NCBI GenBank assembly: GCA_030248225.1
Contig: JASANE010020314.1
Coordinates: 1 to 64,000 of the forward strand
DNA length: 64,000 bases
Source of the DNA: Trileptium ribeirensis
Taxonomy: Eukaryota; Nematoda; Enoplea; Enoplida; Thoracostomopsidae
Direction: 5' to 3'
Positions 24,580 to 37,307 of the stretch are shown piece by piece. Under the pieces are notes generated by a model. The model was given only the letters and a program-made list of their open reading frames with translations. It did not search any database and had not been told where the DNA came from. The position numbers were made by a program, and so were the translations under genes. How positions within the stretch are numbered: position 1 is the stretch's first letter; each line of letters begins with the position of its first letter.

Positions 24580-26080
24580 TACAACCTTTCGCAGCCTTGT
24601 AAGGCTCCCCTCCAGTTTGATATTGGTGGCCCCCTCCAGTTTGATATTGGTGCCTCCTGCAGTTCCGGTCTTCAATATACATTATAAATGTTACAAAGAA
24701 GAATGGTTACACATCCAAAAATTTATCGCATAGCTGTAATATATCCAGCGAATGCAAAAAAGCTTCGACTAGGGCAGTCTGGAAAATAATCTAGCAAATA
24801 TTATACATAGAAGCGGTTCTCTAAACAATGTTCAGTTGAAATATTTAATTTACCAAAAATGGGAACGTAGTATCATTGGAAAAGGAAATTATAGAGCTTT
24901 GACATGTGTGAATATCACTCTGGATAGGGGCTATTAAAAAATCCTGGTGGCTCGGTATGTACTGTTGATTTAGCACGTACTAAAATTGCATTTCTTATGT
25001 GTTTACTGTTGATAACAATGTACCTGTATTTATTAATCAGTTAATCTTCTTGTTTATATTGCATTTTTGACACAAGCTGCACGTAATCTTATAATCAATT
25101 TAAGCTCATAAGTTAGCGACTCACCTAAACAGCTCGGTGGCGTTCTTCCGAAAAAATCTGAAAAACTAGCTTTGCTTCCCACTGCTATATTTATTTGCGA
25201 TGATTTATCATTGCAAATTTACCGGCGCGCAGGCGCCAGACATATGTAGTATATATCCTTATACAAACATGTGATTCCTCTTATTATCTCAACTATCAGC
25301 ATATACATATGTGATCAAATGGTTGCAATGTAATGGAATAATTTGTGAAGATCATCTATTTTGTTTACTTGCTTTAAATAATATTGTTACTCGTGATAAA
25401 TATGAATTTATGTCAGACAAGTCAACTTGCACTCAGTTAGTTTGTGACAATATCATATCAAATATGCCGAATACTTACCTGGAATTATGCAGACACCATC
25501 CATGGCAGTGTTTCTGCTCTCTGACCGGCATGTGTTTGCTGCTGTACCGCCGGTGCAGACTCAGCATTTTGAGGATTTTCTAGCAAAATATATATCGGTT
25601 AATCTGATTACAGATGACAAAGAGATAGCTGTCCTGACTATTTCGGTTTAGAAAATGCATTTATAACAGTTTGGACATTCAAGCGGATAGTACTGTAGTA
25701 ACCACGTCACCATCCACAGAGGAGAAAGCGATGTTATCTGATATAATTATGATGTAACATTTATCATGTGACATTTAGACGAAGACATTACGCTTACGCA
25801 TGATGCAATACATAATATGTCTTGCATAATGTCTTGTATATTAACAGCTGCGTTAGTTTCATAAATATATTTCAGTCTTAGTTATTCAACGCTCCACAGT
25901 ACCTTTAAGACAACAAAAGTCGTTCTTTTACCAATGCGGTAACTTTTCAAATAATATATTAAAATCATATAATATTTGCTAACATTTTCTTTTACGCGCT
26001 ATCAAATATATTATTGTCAATGTCAGTCTGTGACCAGCTGTACCGCCAGTTTGTTTGCGCCGTAAAATTGTATATAGTAA
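24580..26080. other. Intergenic DNA, nothing recognised
   Basis: A short direct duplication, CCCTCCAGTTTGATATTGG, lies at 24608-24650. The frame at 25311-25583 (90 codons) has no known motif. Confidence 0.4.
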
Positions 26081-26084
26081 ATAT

Positions 26085-26165
26085 TGTACATGTGTATTTG
26101 CTGACGATGTCGAATAAGTGCACACATTTCTTTGTAAACGATGCATATATGCTATTACTATTAGT
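26085..26165 (-). repeat. Dispersed tag repeat, minus orientation
   Basis: The minus strand reads AAGAAATGTGTGCACTTATT, then CGACATCGTCAGCAAATACACATG, matching 24140-24195. It faces the 24.1-kb copy across about 1.9 kb, so the pair could be the ends of one element. Confidence 0.6.
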
Positions 26166-26394
26166 TCGGAGCAAAATATATTGATACGCGAACACATATC
26201 TTTAAATATATTTTAACTGTTTACATTTCAAATATTTTGTGCTGCACATACAGAATACCTATCTACAGTATGGTCGGGCTGGGACTATGAATTGCCAAGT
26301 ATGGTCGGATATGAAAGTTTGGACCCGATGTAGTCTTTAGTTTCAACTTCAATACCGTAAAATATAGAGACCACGCGGTGGTTCGCTGTGTCAG

Positions 26395-26697
26395 GAAAAT
26401 AAAATGCAACAAGTTCAGTTCAAGATATTCTGCTCGAACGCGGTGCAACCGCAGCATTTCAAGGCGGAACATCAGAGCCCGTTCTACGCTGTTATTTCAT
26501 AACAGAAACTAGTAGATTATTGAGATTTTAGTTATTTAACTTGTACAGAGCCCAATTTAAGGATTTAGTTTTCGACGCTGGGCTAGAAACTGGAGTGCAA
26601 CAAGATAAGTTCAAGAAATTCTGCTCAAACGCTGTGCAATCGCAACATTCCAAGGCGGAAAGTCAGAGCCCGTTCTACACTGTTATTTCATAAACAA
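26395..26697 (+). repeat. Two-copy direct repeat, about 110 bp each
   Basis: TTCTGCTCGAACGCGGTGCA ... AGAGCCCGTTCTACGCTG (26428-26490) recurs as TTCTGCTCAAACGCTGTGCA ... AGAGCCCGTTCTACACTG (26619-26682), both followed by TTATTTCATAA. About 193 bp apart. Confidence 0.8.
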
Positions 26698-26699
26698 AT

Positions 26700-29600
26700 G
26701 AAATTCATTTCCGCTTTCTGGAACTGAATTTAAAACAAACTCTTTTTAAATCATGGGCGGAAATTAAAATCATTTTCAGCTTTATTATATCTGCAAACAC
26801 ATCTTAGTTTCCGCATTAGAAAAAATGTAATTAAGGCGTGTATTAATCGTATTAGGATGTTAAATTGACTCTATGACACAAAGTTAAACTTTGTATTTAG
26901 AGTGAATTTTTTTATTAACAAAGCAGTGGATTCACCGAGATTAACAAAGACTACGCGTTTCTTAAGATTTGTCATCTTCACATATTTCTCACAATATATT
27001 CATCCTGAGAAACATCGAGTAATAGTGCTAACGTGCTAACCCTTTCATGCCCAACTCTGCCAATTGGTATTAGCCCGTATTGCAACACGTTGTGCAAAAC
27101 TAAGTATGTCGCATTGCGTATGTTTGCACGAGCGGTGTTATTGGCTCGTTTTGAAGGGTTCCTTTGGGAACCGATCAACATCTCCCAGATAATTCAATGG
27201 TTTACGTACGCGGTTTCCACGGATGCAATCGGGGTTCTATCACCGGCGCCGGCTTGAGCTAGTCGAGCATTGTATACAAACTAGCACGGGCGCTAAAGCG
27301 TTAAAAATAAACTCAACATTTTTATACTTTTTGTGTATAAATTTCGTTCACACATTTCATGTAATAATTTAACAAAAACGTCATTCAATTTTACCCAAGA
27401 TTTCACATATATCATATGACGTGACGCTATTTCAACAAACATACTTTTCATTTGACTAATATCTTTAATTATGTATATAACTTTGATTGCGTCAATTTAT
27501 TTTCCATACAACTCCTGAAATATCTATTACAATATTCGATATATTTCACGTGTTCACCATCCGTTCATAACCGTATTGCTGTTTTTATTTGGTTCACTTC
27601 ACGCCATTTTTCACTAATCGTTTCATCTGCATTAAGACCACAAAATCATTTGGATCAGATCAAAAAAAATATTAAACGCTTCAAACAGGCTAATTTCGTC
27701 AGCTATTTATAATATTAATGAGAACTGAGTTAGTTTTTTCATATAATTTTTTACGGTTTTAATATTGATTTATTTGGCTTTAATCTCTCTGCAACGTTTA
27801 AGCTCATAGTAACTAGACTAATATAAGTGATGATATATAGCAACAAAGGTGACATGTATGCGCCATATGTGTTAAGCAAATAAATGTTTGAATCGACTCG
27901 AGAACAAGAACTAAATAATGTTCAGCCAAATATTTTGCCAGAATCAAACCGAACATATTTAATTTCGACCAGAATTAAATTTAGTAGATTATTTGACTCC
28001 GATAGAATTTAGTTATACACAAACATGAGCAGGCTTGATTCAGCTCGAATTGGCACAAATGATCACAATGTAATGTAATATTATAAAGTAACAATTCTCT
28101 GAGAACAAAGGAACAATTCTCTGAGAACAAGGTTTACTCGGATCGCGATCAGAATTATTTCAAACTTTTTGAGTTCATTTAATCCAAGTTTATCTTCCTA
28201 AAATATCTATATATAATATAAATTTAATTAGTAAAAGTAGAATAAATTTTATTATATTTCATTCTGTACAAATGGGATTCCACATAGAAATTGGTTTGAA
28301 AACTCTAATTCAGTTTAGCTTTTACTTTTACCATTTCGTTACGCAAATCTTACAGCAGTTGTCGCCGTATTTACAACGTTTGAAGCATACGTCAATCAGA
28401 AATCTAGTTTTCGGCTTATCTAACGTTTGCAAAATTTAATGCTGTGTTAAATATTAAAACGTTCCTGTATAAACTCATATAAAGTCCTTATTCCATTACG
28501 ATATTGTTAACACAGATCCAAAACCACTGGCTTTACAAATAGACATTTAGATCAATAGTCTGCGACGAGATGGTTGATTAACGAAAATTTAGGCAAAGGT
28601 TAAACTACGGCTTACGCTTAGCCATAGATTTAGGAATAGACTTAGACGAACAAAATATTATTCGATAGCCCAGAGTGTACCTGACATTATACAATCTCTG
28701 CGTCATTTTAGCTCAGAGATAGCCATCATAGATTTTTCGAGTATTTTTTAGTATTCCTTGTACAATTATATTCCAAATAAAACCATCAAGATACACGCAA
28801 AAGCATTAGATCATATTTATTATTTATTTTTCTATGTTCCTTGACAATCAAAATCGTTGAAGCATATTCTAGCTTAAGTATTAGAAAAGAAATTAACAAA
28901 CTAAGAGAAGTATTACAATTATGACGAAATAAATCCCTGGCCCCGAATAAAACGCCGTTCCTGGAACAGGTAAAACTTGTCTGGTTTGAAGATTATTCGT
29001 TTTATTCGAGTAAAGAAGCCAATACAAAACATATTATGGCTTGATATGAACTTGCGTGTTAATTTTACAGCAGCTGCTGTTGTAGATGTCTGACGTCAAA
29101 CCTTTGTGAGTCGTGATATTATATGCTTTCATGTAATAATAATAACTCCTAAGAACATAGATATTGTTTTATTGTAGAATTAGTCTTATTATTATTATTA
29201 TTATTACATAGCACATTAATATTCGTCAGCCCAAATGTGGGTGGGTTTTGTTCGTAATATGCTTTAATATCAAACCCAGTGGAACGCGCGGGCTTTCTTT
29301 TTGAGACATTTTATACTAGGTAGCTTTTCAATAATAATAATTATAAGCATTATTTTTGTATTTTTATTACTATTAATTGTTTCAAAAGATTGAACAAATT
29401 CTATTATCAAACTACTATGACATTAAGGTGTGTCTTATAGTCATATTTGTATAGATATCAAATTAGTTCTCGGTGAATTTCAATATTAGAGAGTTTTTAA
29501 CATTTAATAGTGCTATTTTTTGTGGTAACTACTTCACCCATACAAACAATAAGTGGTTGGTAATCAGTAATATTTAAAAAATCTACTGTTATACCTTAAT

Positions 29601-29905
29601 TTTATTGCTATTATAGGCAAAGAAATAAAATAGATTTACCCATGAACATTTGGGTTTTAAAAAACCTTAACAAGAGGAATAAACTCAACCAATTTAGTCT
29701 TCGCTTTTCAGACTTCCGCCTATGAAAATATAATCGCGGTGATTTTGATTTGACGAAATTTCATTTAAAATTTCATCTTCCACTTTCTCTAGAAACGCTA
29801 AACGATGATAGGCACGCCATGTAATGTTATATTCACTGCCGAATATTTGGTATGAAATGATACGACATATGTGATAATGCATAGTTCATGTTTATTTATA
29901 TGCAG
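26700..29905. other. AT-rich intergenic DNA
   Basis: No convincing gene. 27010-27260 is locally GC-richer with frames open on both strands (74 and 67 codons), possibly a decayed exon or element. A 22-bp direct duplication, ACAATTCTCTGAGAACAAAGG-like, lies at 28090-28132. Confidence 0.4.
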
Positions 29906-29909
29906 CGGC

Positions 29910-32020
29910 TGCACACCGTAGAAAAAATGGTCACACCGGTTGCGGTTGATTTATGCAATGCGTCCTTCGTGAGACATTTATATCCTCAGATCCCGTCAAT
30001 GCAAAGCCACAATCAGTGACCGCGGCTATGCATTTACATTGTCCATTACATTCATGCGTTTTAAATTTTGCACACCGTAGAAAAAATGGTCACACCGGTT
30101 TCTGTTGAAGCGCCCTTCGTGAGACATTTATATCTCAGATCCCGTAAATGCAAAAGCCACAATCCGCGACCGCGGCTATGCATTTACATTGTCCATTGCA
30201 TTCATGCGTTTTAAATTTTGCACACCGTAGAAAATATGGTCACATCGATTTCTGTTGAAGCGCCCTTCGTGAGACTTTTATATCCTCAGATCCCGTAAAT
30301 GCAAAAGCCACAATCAATGACCGCGGCTATGCATTTACATTATCCATTGCATTCATGCATTTTAAATTTTGCACACCGTAAAAAATACGGTCACACCGGT
30401 TTCTGTTGAAGCGCCCTTCGTGAGACATTTATATCCTCAGATCCCGTAAATGCAAAAGCCACAATTAGTGACCGCGGCTATGCATTTACATTGTCCATTG
30501 CATTCATGCGTTTTAAATTTTGCACACCGTAGAAAAAATGGTCACGTCGGTTTCTGCTGAAACGCCCTCCGTGAGACATTTATATCCTCAAATCCCGTAA
30601 ATACAAGAGCCACAATCAGTTACCGCAGCTATGCATTTACATTGTCCATTGCATTCATGCGTTTTAAATTTTGCACACTGTAGAAAAAATGGTCACACCG
30701 GTTTCTGTTGAAGCGCCCTTCGTGAGACATTTATATCTCAGATCCCGTAAATGCAAAAGCCACAATCAGTGACCGCGGCTATGCATTTACATTGTCCATT
30801 GCATTCATTCGTTTTAAATTTTGCACACCGTAGAAAAAATGGTCACATCGATTTCTGTTGAAGCGCCCTTCGTGAGACTTTTATATCCTCAGATCCCGTA
30901 AATGCAAAAGCCACAATCAGTGACCGCGGCTATGCATTTACATTGTCCATTGCATTCATGCGTTTTAAATTTTGCACACCGTAGAAAATATGGTCACACC
31001 GGTTTCTGTTGAAGCGCCCTTCGTGAGACATTTATATCCTCAGATCCCGTCAATGCAAAAGCCACAATCAGTGACCGCGGCTATGCATTTACATTATCCA
31101 TTGCATTCATGCATTTTAAATTTTGCACACCGTAGAAAATACGGTCACACCGGTTTCTGTTGAAGCGCCCTTCGTGAGACATTTATATCCTCAGATCCCG
31201 TAAATGCAAAAGCCACAATTAGTGACCGCGGCTATGCATTTACATTGTCCATTGCATTCATGCGTTTTAAATTTTGCACACCGTAGAAAAAATGGTCACG
31301 TCGGTTTCTGCTGAAGCGCCCTTCGTGAGACATTTATATCCTCAAATCCCGTAAATACAAGAGCCAAAATCAGTTACCGCGGCTATGCATTTACATTGTC
31401 CATTGCATTCATGCGTTTTAAATTTTGCACGCTGGAGAAAAAATGGTCACATCGGTTTCTGTTGAAGCGCCCTTCGTGAGACAGTTATATCCTCAGTTAC
31501 CTGTCAATCTAAAAGCCACAATCAGTGACCGCGGCTATGCATTTACATTGTCCATTGCATTCATTCGTTTTGAATTTTGCACACCGTAGAAAAAATGGTC
31601 ACATCGGTTTCTGTTGAAGCGCCCTTCGTGAGACAGTTATATCCTCAGATCCCGTAAATACAAAAGCCACAATCAGTGACCGCGGCTATGCATTTACATT
31701 GTGCGTAACATTCATGCGTTTTAAATTTTGCACACCGTAGAAAAAATGGTCACACCGGTTTCTGTTGAAGCGCCCTTCGTGAGACATTTATATCCTCAGA
31801 TCCCGTCAATGCAAAAGCCACAATCAATGACCGCCGCTATGCATTTACATTATCCATTGCATTCATGCATTTTAAATTTTGCACACCGTAAAAAATACGG
31901 TCACACCGGTTTCTGTTGAAGCGCCCTTCGTGAGACATTTATATCCTCAGATCCCGTAAATGCAAAAGCCACAATCACTGACCGCGGCTACGCATTTACA
32001 TATTTCATTGCATTCATGCG
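29910..32020 (+). repeat. 151-bp satellite, 14 monomers with five-monomer period
   Basis: Monomers begin GCACACCGTAGAAAAAATGG at about 29910, 30070, 30220, 30370, 30521, 30673, 30823, 30974, 31125, 31276, 31427, 31577, 31727 and 31877. Variants recur every fifth copy: ATTATCCATTGC plus ATGCATTTT in 3, 8 and 13; AAAATACGGTCACACC in 4, 9 and 14; CACGTCGGTTTCTGCTG in 5 and 10; CATTCATTCGTTTT before 7 and 12. Hence a higher-order unit of about 754 bp. Short frames within it are by-products. Confidence 0.95.
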
Positions 32021-33380
32021 TCTAAGAGGCCTATTGAATTTGAACCAGCAACGAAATTGGGGCATTCATTACAGCGTACAATAGTTTTCGTTAGTATTGC
32101 TTGAGTAATGGCGTTTGCATTTACAAAACGTCAGTGCATTGGTTTGCACCAACGAACAATAATTGTCATCGAAATGGTTCAAACGTACTGTTCTGTACAG
32201 TGATCAACATAATAATGTGTAAGCTCCAGTGTTTATTCAAAACTTACACGCGCAAACCTTTTCAAGTTAAAGCTCATACACTACAACTGCTGTCTTATAA
32301 TACAACGATTAATGTTTTTACGCAAACTGTACCGCTGCTAATATCATTAGGCTCTGCAAAAGTGCATACAATAATGCTTTGCTACGACCGCACGATTTAG
32401 AGATATCACGTTGTTATTGAATGCTTCTGGCATTATGCTGCGTTTATGTTATAAAAGACCCACTCTGTGAATGATTTGTTCACCCTGGGCGTCTGTGCCA
32501 CCATCCATTATAGTGTGTCTTGTACAGCACAGTATTTCTGATGGTATTTTTGGATAGTATATATAGGTAGTATAGTGTCGGAGACGGTATGGTGTAGACT
32601 TCACCATAAATTTAAAAAATTATATGGTGTTAGCTACATCATATTGTTATTTACACACATTATATAAAGCGTTTGTGTATTGTGTCCTTGACACCGTCAG
32701 CAAAAGCCAAATGTTGATTATGACATTATAGTTAATTTTATGGTGTCTCATGCATCATCTATTTCGTTATATAGTGTAGGTATTTACTGTATATCATTCT
32801 ATGGCATGGTGTAGACTATGGAGATACAAAACTTTCACATGGGGTCTTGACGTAAAAGCCGCGTTAACTCTCCGTTTTCAACGATATATAGCGCGCATTA
32901 TAAAATTGCGGGCATTGGATTCGTAATTTAAGAATCAATGTTTGTTTTTTATTGTACTTAGTACTAGGTAGTAGGAATATATTTTGATGGCTGAAAATTG
33001 ATATAACCACAATTTGAATAAAATTTGTGTCTGTGAACAATGTCAATTGCTAAATTCTACTTCTGTGTGGTTAATAATTTAAATGACAGTAACACTTAGT
33101 TTAAATGAGACTAATTTCCAAACATATTTATCTATAAAAACTTGTGTCCTACATATTATACCAGCCTATTATTCAGTGTTCCTGTGCATCCTGTACTTTT
33201 CGGTATGACATGTTCTTACCTATTTCACAAAAATGCTATATTAATGAGGTATGTGCATAGATCAATATCAGGTTTTATGTGCGGTTAAGAGTTTATACAC
33301 CCTGTTCAAATTTCAGCCGAACTACTTTATGGCTTATCAAATTTATTTTATAAAACAGTGGGCCAATTTAACTTTTTGGG
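32021..33380. other. Intergenic DNA with scattered TGGTGTAG motifs
   Basis: TGGTGTAGAC, TGGTGTTAG and similar short motifs recur at 32590, 32625, 32736 and 32810 with irregular spacing. The 99-codon frame at 32101-32400 (plus) is open but has no recognised motif. Confidence 0.4.
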
Positions 33381-33389
33381 GCGGAAGTT

Positions 33390-33560
33390 AAATACATTCC
33401 ATGCCGGTATACAATTACTAAGCCTAAGCCTTAGTCTAAGATAAGGTCATCACATGTGCCATATACTAAGCCTAGGTCGTGGAGCTGAAGCAAGCCGAAC
33501 CCCCGCTCTAAGCTGTTCTTTTTTCTAATGTTATAACACACGGCCCGTAAAGGTGACATG
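33390..33560 (+). repeat. Dispersed AAGCCTAAG repeat, copy 2
   Basis: CATTCCATGCCGGTATAC, then ACTAAGCCTAAGCCTTAGTC and CCCCCGCTCTAAGCTGTTC in the order shared with 4570-4700 (minus), 54720-54830 (minus) and 59360-59520. Confidence 0.45.
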
Positions 33561-33805
33561 GGTCAAACATTGAATACATCGCCGGCTATTTATTTGCTTA
33601 CATTGGCCTTCAATTGACAACTGGTTATTTTCGCTTATATCTTTTAAGCGTACTCAATGGCAGTTTGTTTGTCCGTAACCATTTTACATTTCGTTTTTCA
33701 CTAGGCATTTTTTATATATGTAACATTAAAATGATAATGGTGTCATAACACTCCCTGCGGAAAATATTTTTCTTTTATGCCAAACATAAAATATGCTAAA
33801 CAAAA

Positions 33806-34405
33806 ATGTAAGATTAAGTTCATAAAATTCTTGAAACTATGAACGTTTCTTGTATACTTATCTTTGCTCAATTTTTAAATAATAGACGCGATGTATGTCC
33901 AGATATATGTTAGCATGTGTATTTCGTTCGGCTAGATTTAGACTTAGCCTGAATACCTAATCTTAGGCTATGGCTTTAGTATAAGAAGAAATGTAAAATT
34001 AAGTTCATAAAATTCTTGAAACTATGAACATTTCTTGTCTACTTATCTTTGCTCAATTTTTAAATAATAGACGCGATGTATGTCCAGACATATGTTAGGA
34101 TGTGTATTTCGTTCGGCTAGATTTAGACTTAGGCTATGGCTTTAGTATAAGAAGAAATGTTAGATTAAGTTCATAAAATTCTTGAAGCTATGAAATAATC
34201 TTAGGCTATGGCTTTAGTATAAGAAAAAATATAAGATTAAGGTCATAAAATTCTTGAAACTATGAATATTTCTTGTCCACTTACGTTTGCTGAATTTTTA
34301 AATAATAGACGCGATGTATGTCCAGATATATGTTAGGTTGTGTATTTCGTTCGGCTAGATTTAGACTTAGCCTTAATACGTAGTCTTAGGGTATTTCTTT
34401 AGTGT
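33806..34405 (+). repeat. 185-bp tandem repeat, four copies
   Basis: Copies start with ATGTAAGATTAAGTTCATAA-type sequence at about 33806, 33991, 34156 and 34228. Shared blocks are TTTTTAAATAATAGACGCG, GTATTTCGTTCGGCTAG and TCTTAGGCTATGGCTTTAGT. The third copy is a stub of about 72 bp with an internal deletion. Confidence 0.88.
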
Positions 34406-34510
34406 AACAAGAAAACTCCAATTGCTTCTCTTATAGGAATCGTAATTTTAGTTTTTTGATGACCTTTTTAATTCTTACTAAACTATTGTGCTTTATCAGT
34501 GCTTAATGCA

Positions 34511-35196
34511 TCATTTACCTTAACATGTGTGCACCGGGGCCGGATTTTGTCACAGTCTGCCGCGGCTCTAAAGCCATTCTTGGCCCAGCCATTATGACAT
34601 TTTTTAGGTCGAGCCAGACCCTACAAATATATTTAGCTAATAGTAAACTGACGCTTATAAATTGTCACAAATGCCGGAATCGGCTCTAAAAGCCAGAAAT
34701 ATATGACAACAATGGAAAATTGCTAAAAATAAAAATCGATGATAGTTTTGGTCATATATTCGTAAAACGTCCTTCCAGTTACAATAGCGTAATTTTCATG
34801 CATGAAAAAGTATGTTTTACATAGCCACTAGGTTGGTTTGTAAAAGGTGCTCAAAAAATTTTTGAAAATAGCGATATTTACTTATTTATTTTGCCTGAAT
34901 TTATGCGCTTTGCTTTTAATTACTACTAATCTTGCCTTTGTTGAACCTAGAGCTAAATATTTTCAATGTAACACAATCTGCTAAACTAAATGTAATGAAT
35001 AATTTTTCAATAGCCAGACCCAGATATCAAACCATGAGACATAGCCACTCCTGGCCAGTATACACATATTAGCATAGCTCAGCTATTTGTTTTATTTATG
35101 AAGAGCCGGAAGTGGCTGTGCGTTTTTTGTCACTAGCCGTAATTGGCTTTATGATAGAATCCGGCCCTACGTGCACACATGTTAAGGTAAATCATA
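34511..35196. mobile_element. Fold-back element with about 35-bp inverted ends
   Basis: The left end, ATTTACCTTAACATGTGTGC then ACCGGGGCCGGATT, is mirrored by AATCCGGCCCTACGTGCACA, then CATGTTAAGGTAAAT at 35156-35193. Inside, AGCC(N)ATTCTTGGCC-type and GGCTTT motifs also occur in both orientations. The GGGCCGG ends recall hAT-type non-autonomous elements. No frame and no certain target-site duplication (a GTGCAC hexamer occurs on both sides of the GGGCCGG core). Confidence 0.6.
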
Positions 35197-35883
35197 CATA
35201 ATATCAAGTATAAAATACCATTTTAAAGAAAATAAGTCCTTAGTATCCTGATTTTTATGAAACGTCATTTAATTTTGTTCCTCAATAGCTTGTTATTCAT
35301 TATCTGATCGTTTAATTTCACTTTAACTTCAGTCGTTTTTTTAATTACGATCATATTAACATAATTATACAGAATTTATGTTCTAAGCGATCTTTCATTG
35401 TTAGTCAATGTCGTTGCCATAATTAGGAGACACATTAAAAGATTGCTGTTGAGTGGTAGCGATTATTCTTCGCTTGCTTAGACATGTCAGCGTGTTCAGG
35501 TCACATTTTTCAACATCTCTTACTGGCATTAATTTTATTTCTTCGTGACATGTCAACAAATCCTGTAAAATTATTTAGTTAAAAAATCAAACACGCAACC
35601 ATTTGCTTGTTAACAGGGCGAACGTAATAGGTGATTTTAAATTGTTTACCCTAGGTCACAGGGTAACAGCCCAGGTAACAACGTAATAACAAACATTAAG
35701 TCGGCATAAAGCATGTTTGTTCCTTGCAGTTCTTACGATTTGCGTGCCAACTTGGTATCTCATGCTGTAGGCAAGTAAAGAGTCACACAGGAACAATACC
35801 TAGGAATATACATAAATTGAGTACAGTCTGTGTTAAAACCTACACCATTAAATGTGCGAAAACATAAATAGAAAGTGTTTGAT

Positions 35884-36267
35884 TCAAGTAGCAATAACGT
35901 ATAATTGGAGAATTTTCTGTTGTTGAGGAAAAAATTGTAAAAATCCATCGGATACTAGACAATGCACAGGTTTATTGTAAACTGAAATTTTATATATAAT
36001 TTGTCGGCAGAAACAGACCCAATTTAAAGTATTTGAAGTCTGGTGTTGACCAATTTCTGGCACATTTTCGCTATCAATGATAATTACCGAACAAAAAACG
36101 TTATGCATCGCTGTGAATGCGCTATGGCTACCGTTTTTAAATTTTAGGACACTAATACCAGACTGTTGATTTATGGAAGACTGTACGTATTTGAATATCG
36201 AGATGTGGCTGTTATTTAAAATTTTACCGCCACATGTCTCTTGAAATTTGCTATCGCAGTGAGGCAT
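35884..36267 (-). CDS. Hypothetical ORF, 127 codons
   Basis: Begins ATGCCTCACTGCGATAGC and ends TGA. For this AT-rich DNA a 127-codon run is longer than expected by chance. No domain recognised; the middle (VLKFKNGSHSAFTAMHNVFC) looks like ordinary protein composition. It could be an exon of a minus-strand gene together with 36767-37261, but I could not confirm matching splice sites. Confidence 0.25.
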   Translation of the reverse strand: MPHCDSKFQETCGGKILNNSHISIFKYVQSSINQQSGISVLKFKNGSHSAFTAMHNVFCSVIIIDSENVPEIGQHQTSNTLNWVCFCRQIIYKISVYNKPVHCLVSDGFLQFFPQQQKILQLYVIAT

Positions 36268-36766
36268 TTAGCTTCTATCCGGTAACACGCGTTGTAAAGT
36301 CATTCGTTAAATCTGAATGCTTTCAAAGTCTCACCTTCCGTTTTCAATGCTGTGATTTTATTAACTACTTGGGACATTTTAGTTTTGCAATCGTTACCAA
36401 ATAATAATGGGTGCAACCAGACAAATTGAAAAATAAACAGTATATAAACAATGGCTTTCCCATTTATGTTCAATAAAAAAATCGAACACAAAATGTCGTA
36501 CCAACCGAACTTAGCAAAATGTCGTAACTTAGCGAGTACAAAATCCTGAATACTCGCAAAGTCGATTTGTTTATAATTGTCAAATGACGAAGCTATTTAA
36601 GTAGAAGTAAGTCCTGGTAAGTAGGAGTAAGGGATACTTTTAACATACTAAATTCCGAGGTGACAATTTTCTTGTGGTTGAATCTAGTTTATGTTAACTA
36701 CATTAAGCAGTATTAAATTTAACACCCTAGCCTTGGGGAAAGAATACACACAGCTGTAGGCCGAAC

Positions 36767-37261
36767 TTATGAATAGAGTCCTAAAATACTATTAACTGTG
36801 GTTTTGACAGTGAGTAGATTACACAATACAATGTAATAGTATGAAAGCATCAAACAGTCTAAGAGATCAAATTGTGTTGAAGACGTTATGGCGATATAAG
36901 GTAAATTCCAAGAGGCATAAAATATCAAGGTCAGGCGGTCAGTATGAACAGACGTGTCTGCTATCCAGGTATGTGCATATCTAGAGAGAGAATTTTTTAC
37001 CGACTCATTAATTGTTGTAATAGAAAGATTCATCTTTATCAATACAAGGCTACTATTCCTTCTCTGCAACCATATTTGACTTTTCCGGTTTAGGCAATAA
37101 TGGTTACATCCTACAAAATAATTTGGTACATTAGCGTGAACCCAAGTATAGAGATCACGTAATGTAATAATAACTACCATTGAAAGCTTAAATTCGCTGG
37201 CTAAAGTAACGTCCTTAATTTTGAACAGTTTCAACCGGCTCCCTGGTGTAGTTGTTAGCAC
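36767..37261 (-). CDS. Hypothetical ORF, 164 codons
   Basis: The longest open frame outside the receptor and the 4.8-5.4 kb array. It starts ATGCTAACAACTACACCAG and overlaps the tRNA-like SINE head (37237-37307, opposite strand) at its 5' end, so that start is doubtful. It is Leu-, Ser-, Thr- and Tyr-rich, with no recognised domain. Possible internal exon or chance frame. Confidence 0.25.
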   Translation of the reverse strand: MLTTTPGSRLKLFKIKDVTLASEFKLSMVVIITLRDLYTWVHANVPNYFVGCNHYCLNRKSQIWLQRRNSSLVLIKMNLSITTINESVKNSLSRYAHTWIADTSVHTDRLTLIFYASWNLPYIAITSSTQFDLLDCLMLSYYYIVLCNLLTVKTTVNSILGLYS

Positions 37262-37307
37262 GTCTGTTGCACATGCAGAAGTCCCGTTGTTCGATTCCTT
37301 GTAGACT
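37237..37307 (+). repeat. tRNA-like SINE head
   Basis: GGCTCCCTGGTGTAGTTGTT (box A type), a TCTGT/GCAGA anticodon-like stem and TTGTTCGATTCCTTG (box B type). The loop lacks the invariant T33 in the best fold and the acceptor arm pairs poorly, so a SINE or tRNA pseudogene is more likely than a working tRNA. Confidence 0.5.

Noticed and set aside
30972..31919. Two 63-codon plus-strand proteins
   Set aside because: They are nearly identical because they fall at the same point of the satellite's five-monomer unit; there is no independent coding evidence.
29910..32020. CRISPR array
   Set aside because: Repeats are contiguous 151-bp monomers with no unique spacers, in a eukaryotic genome.
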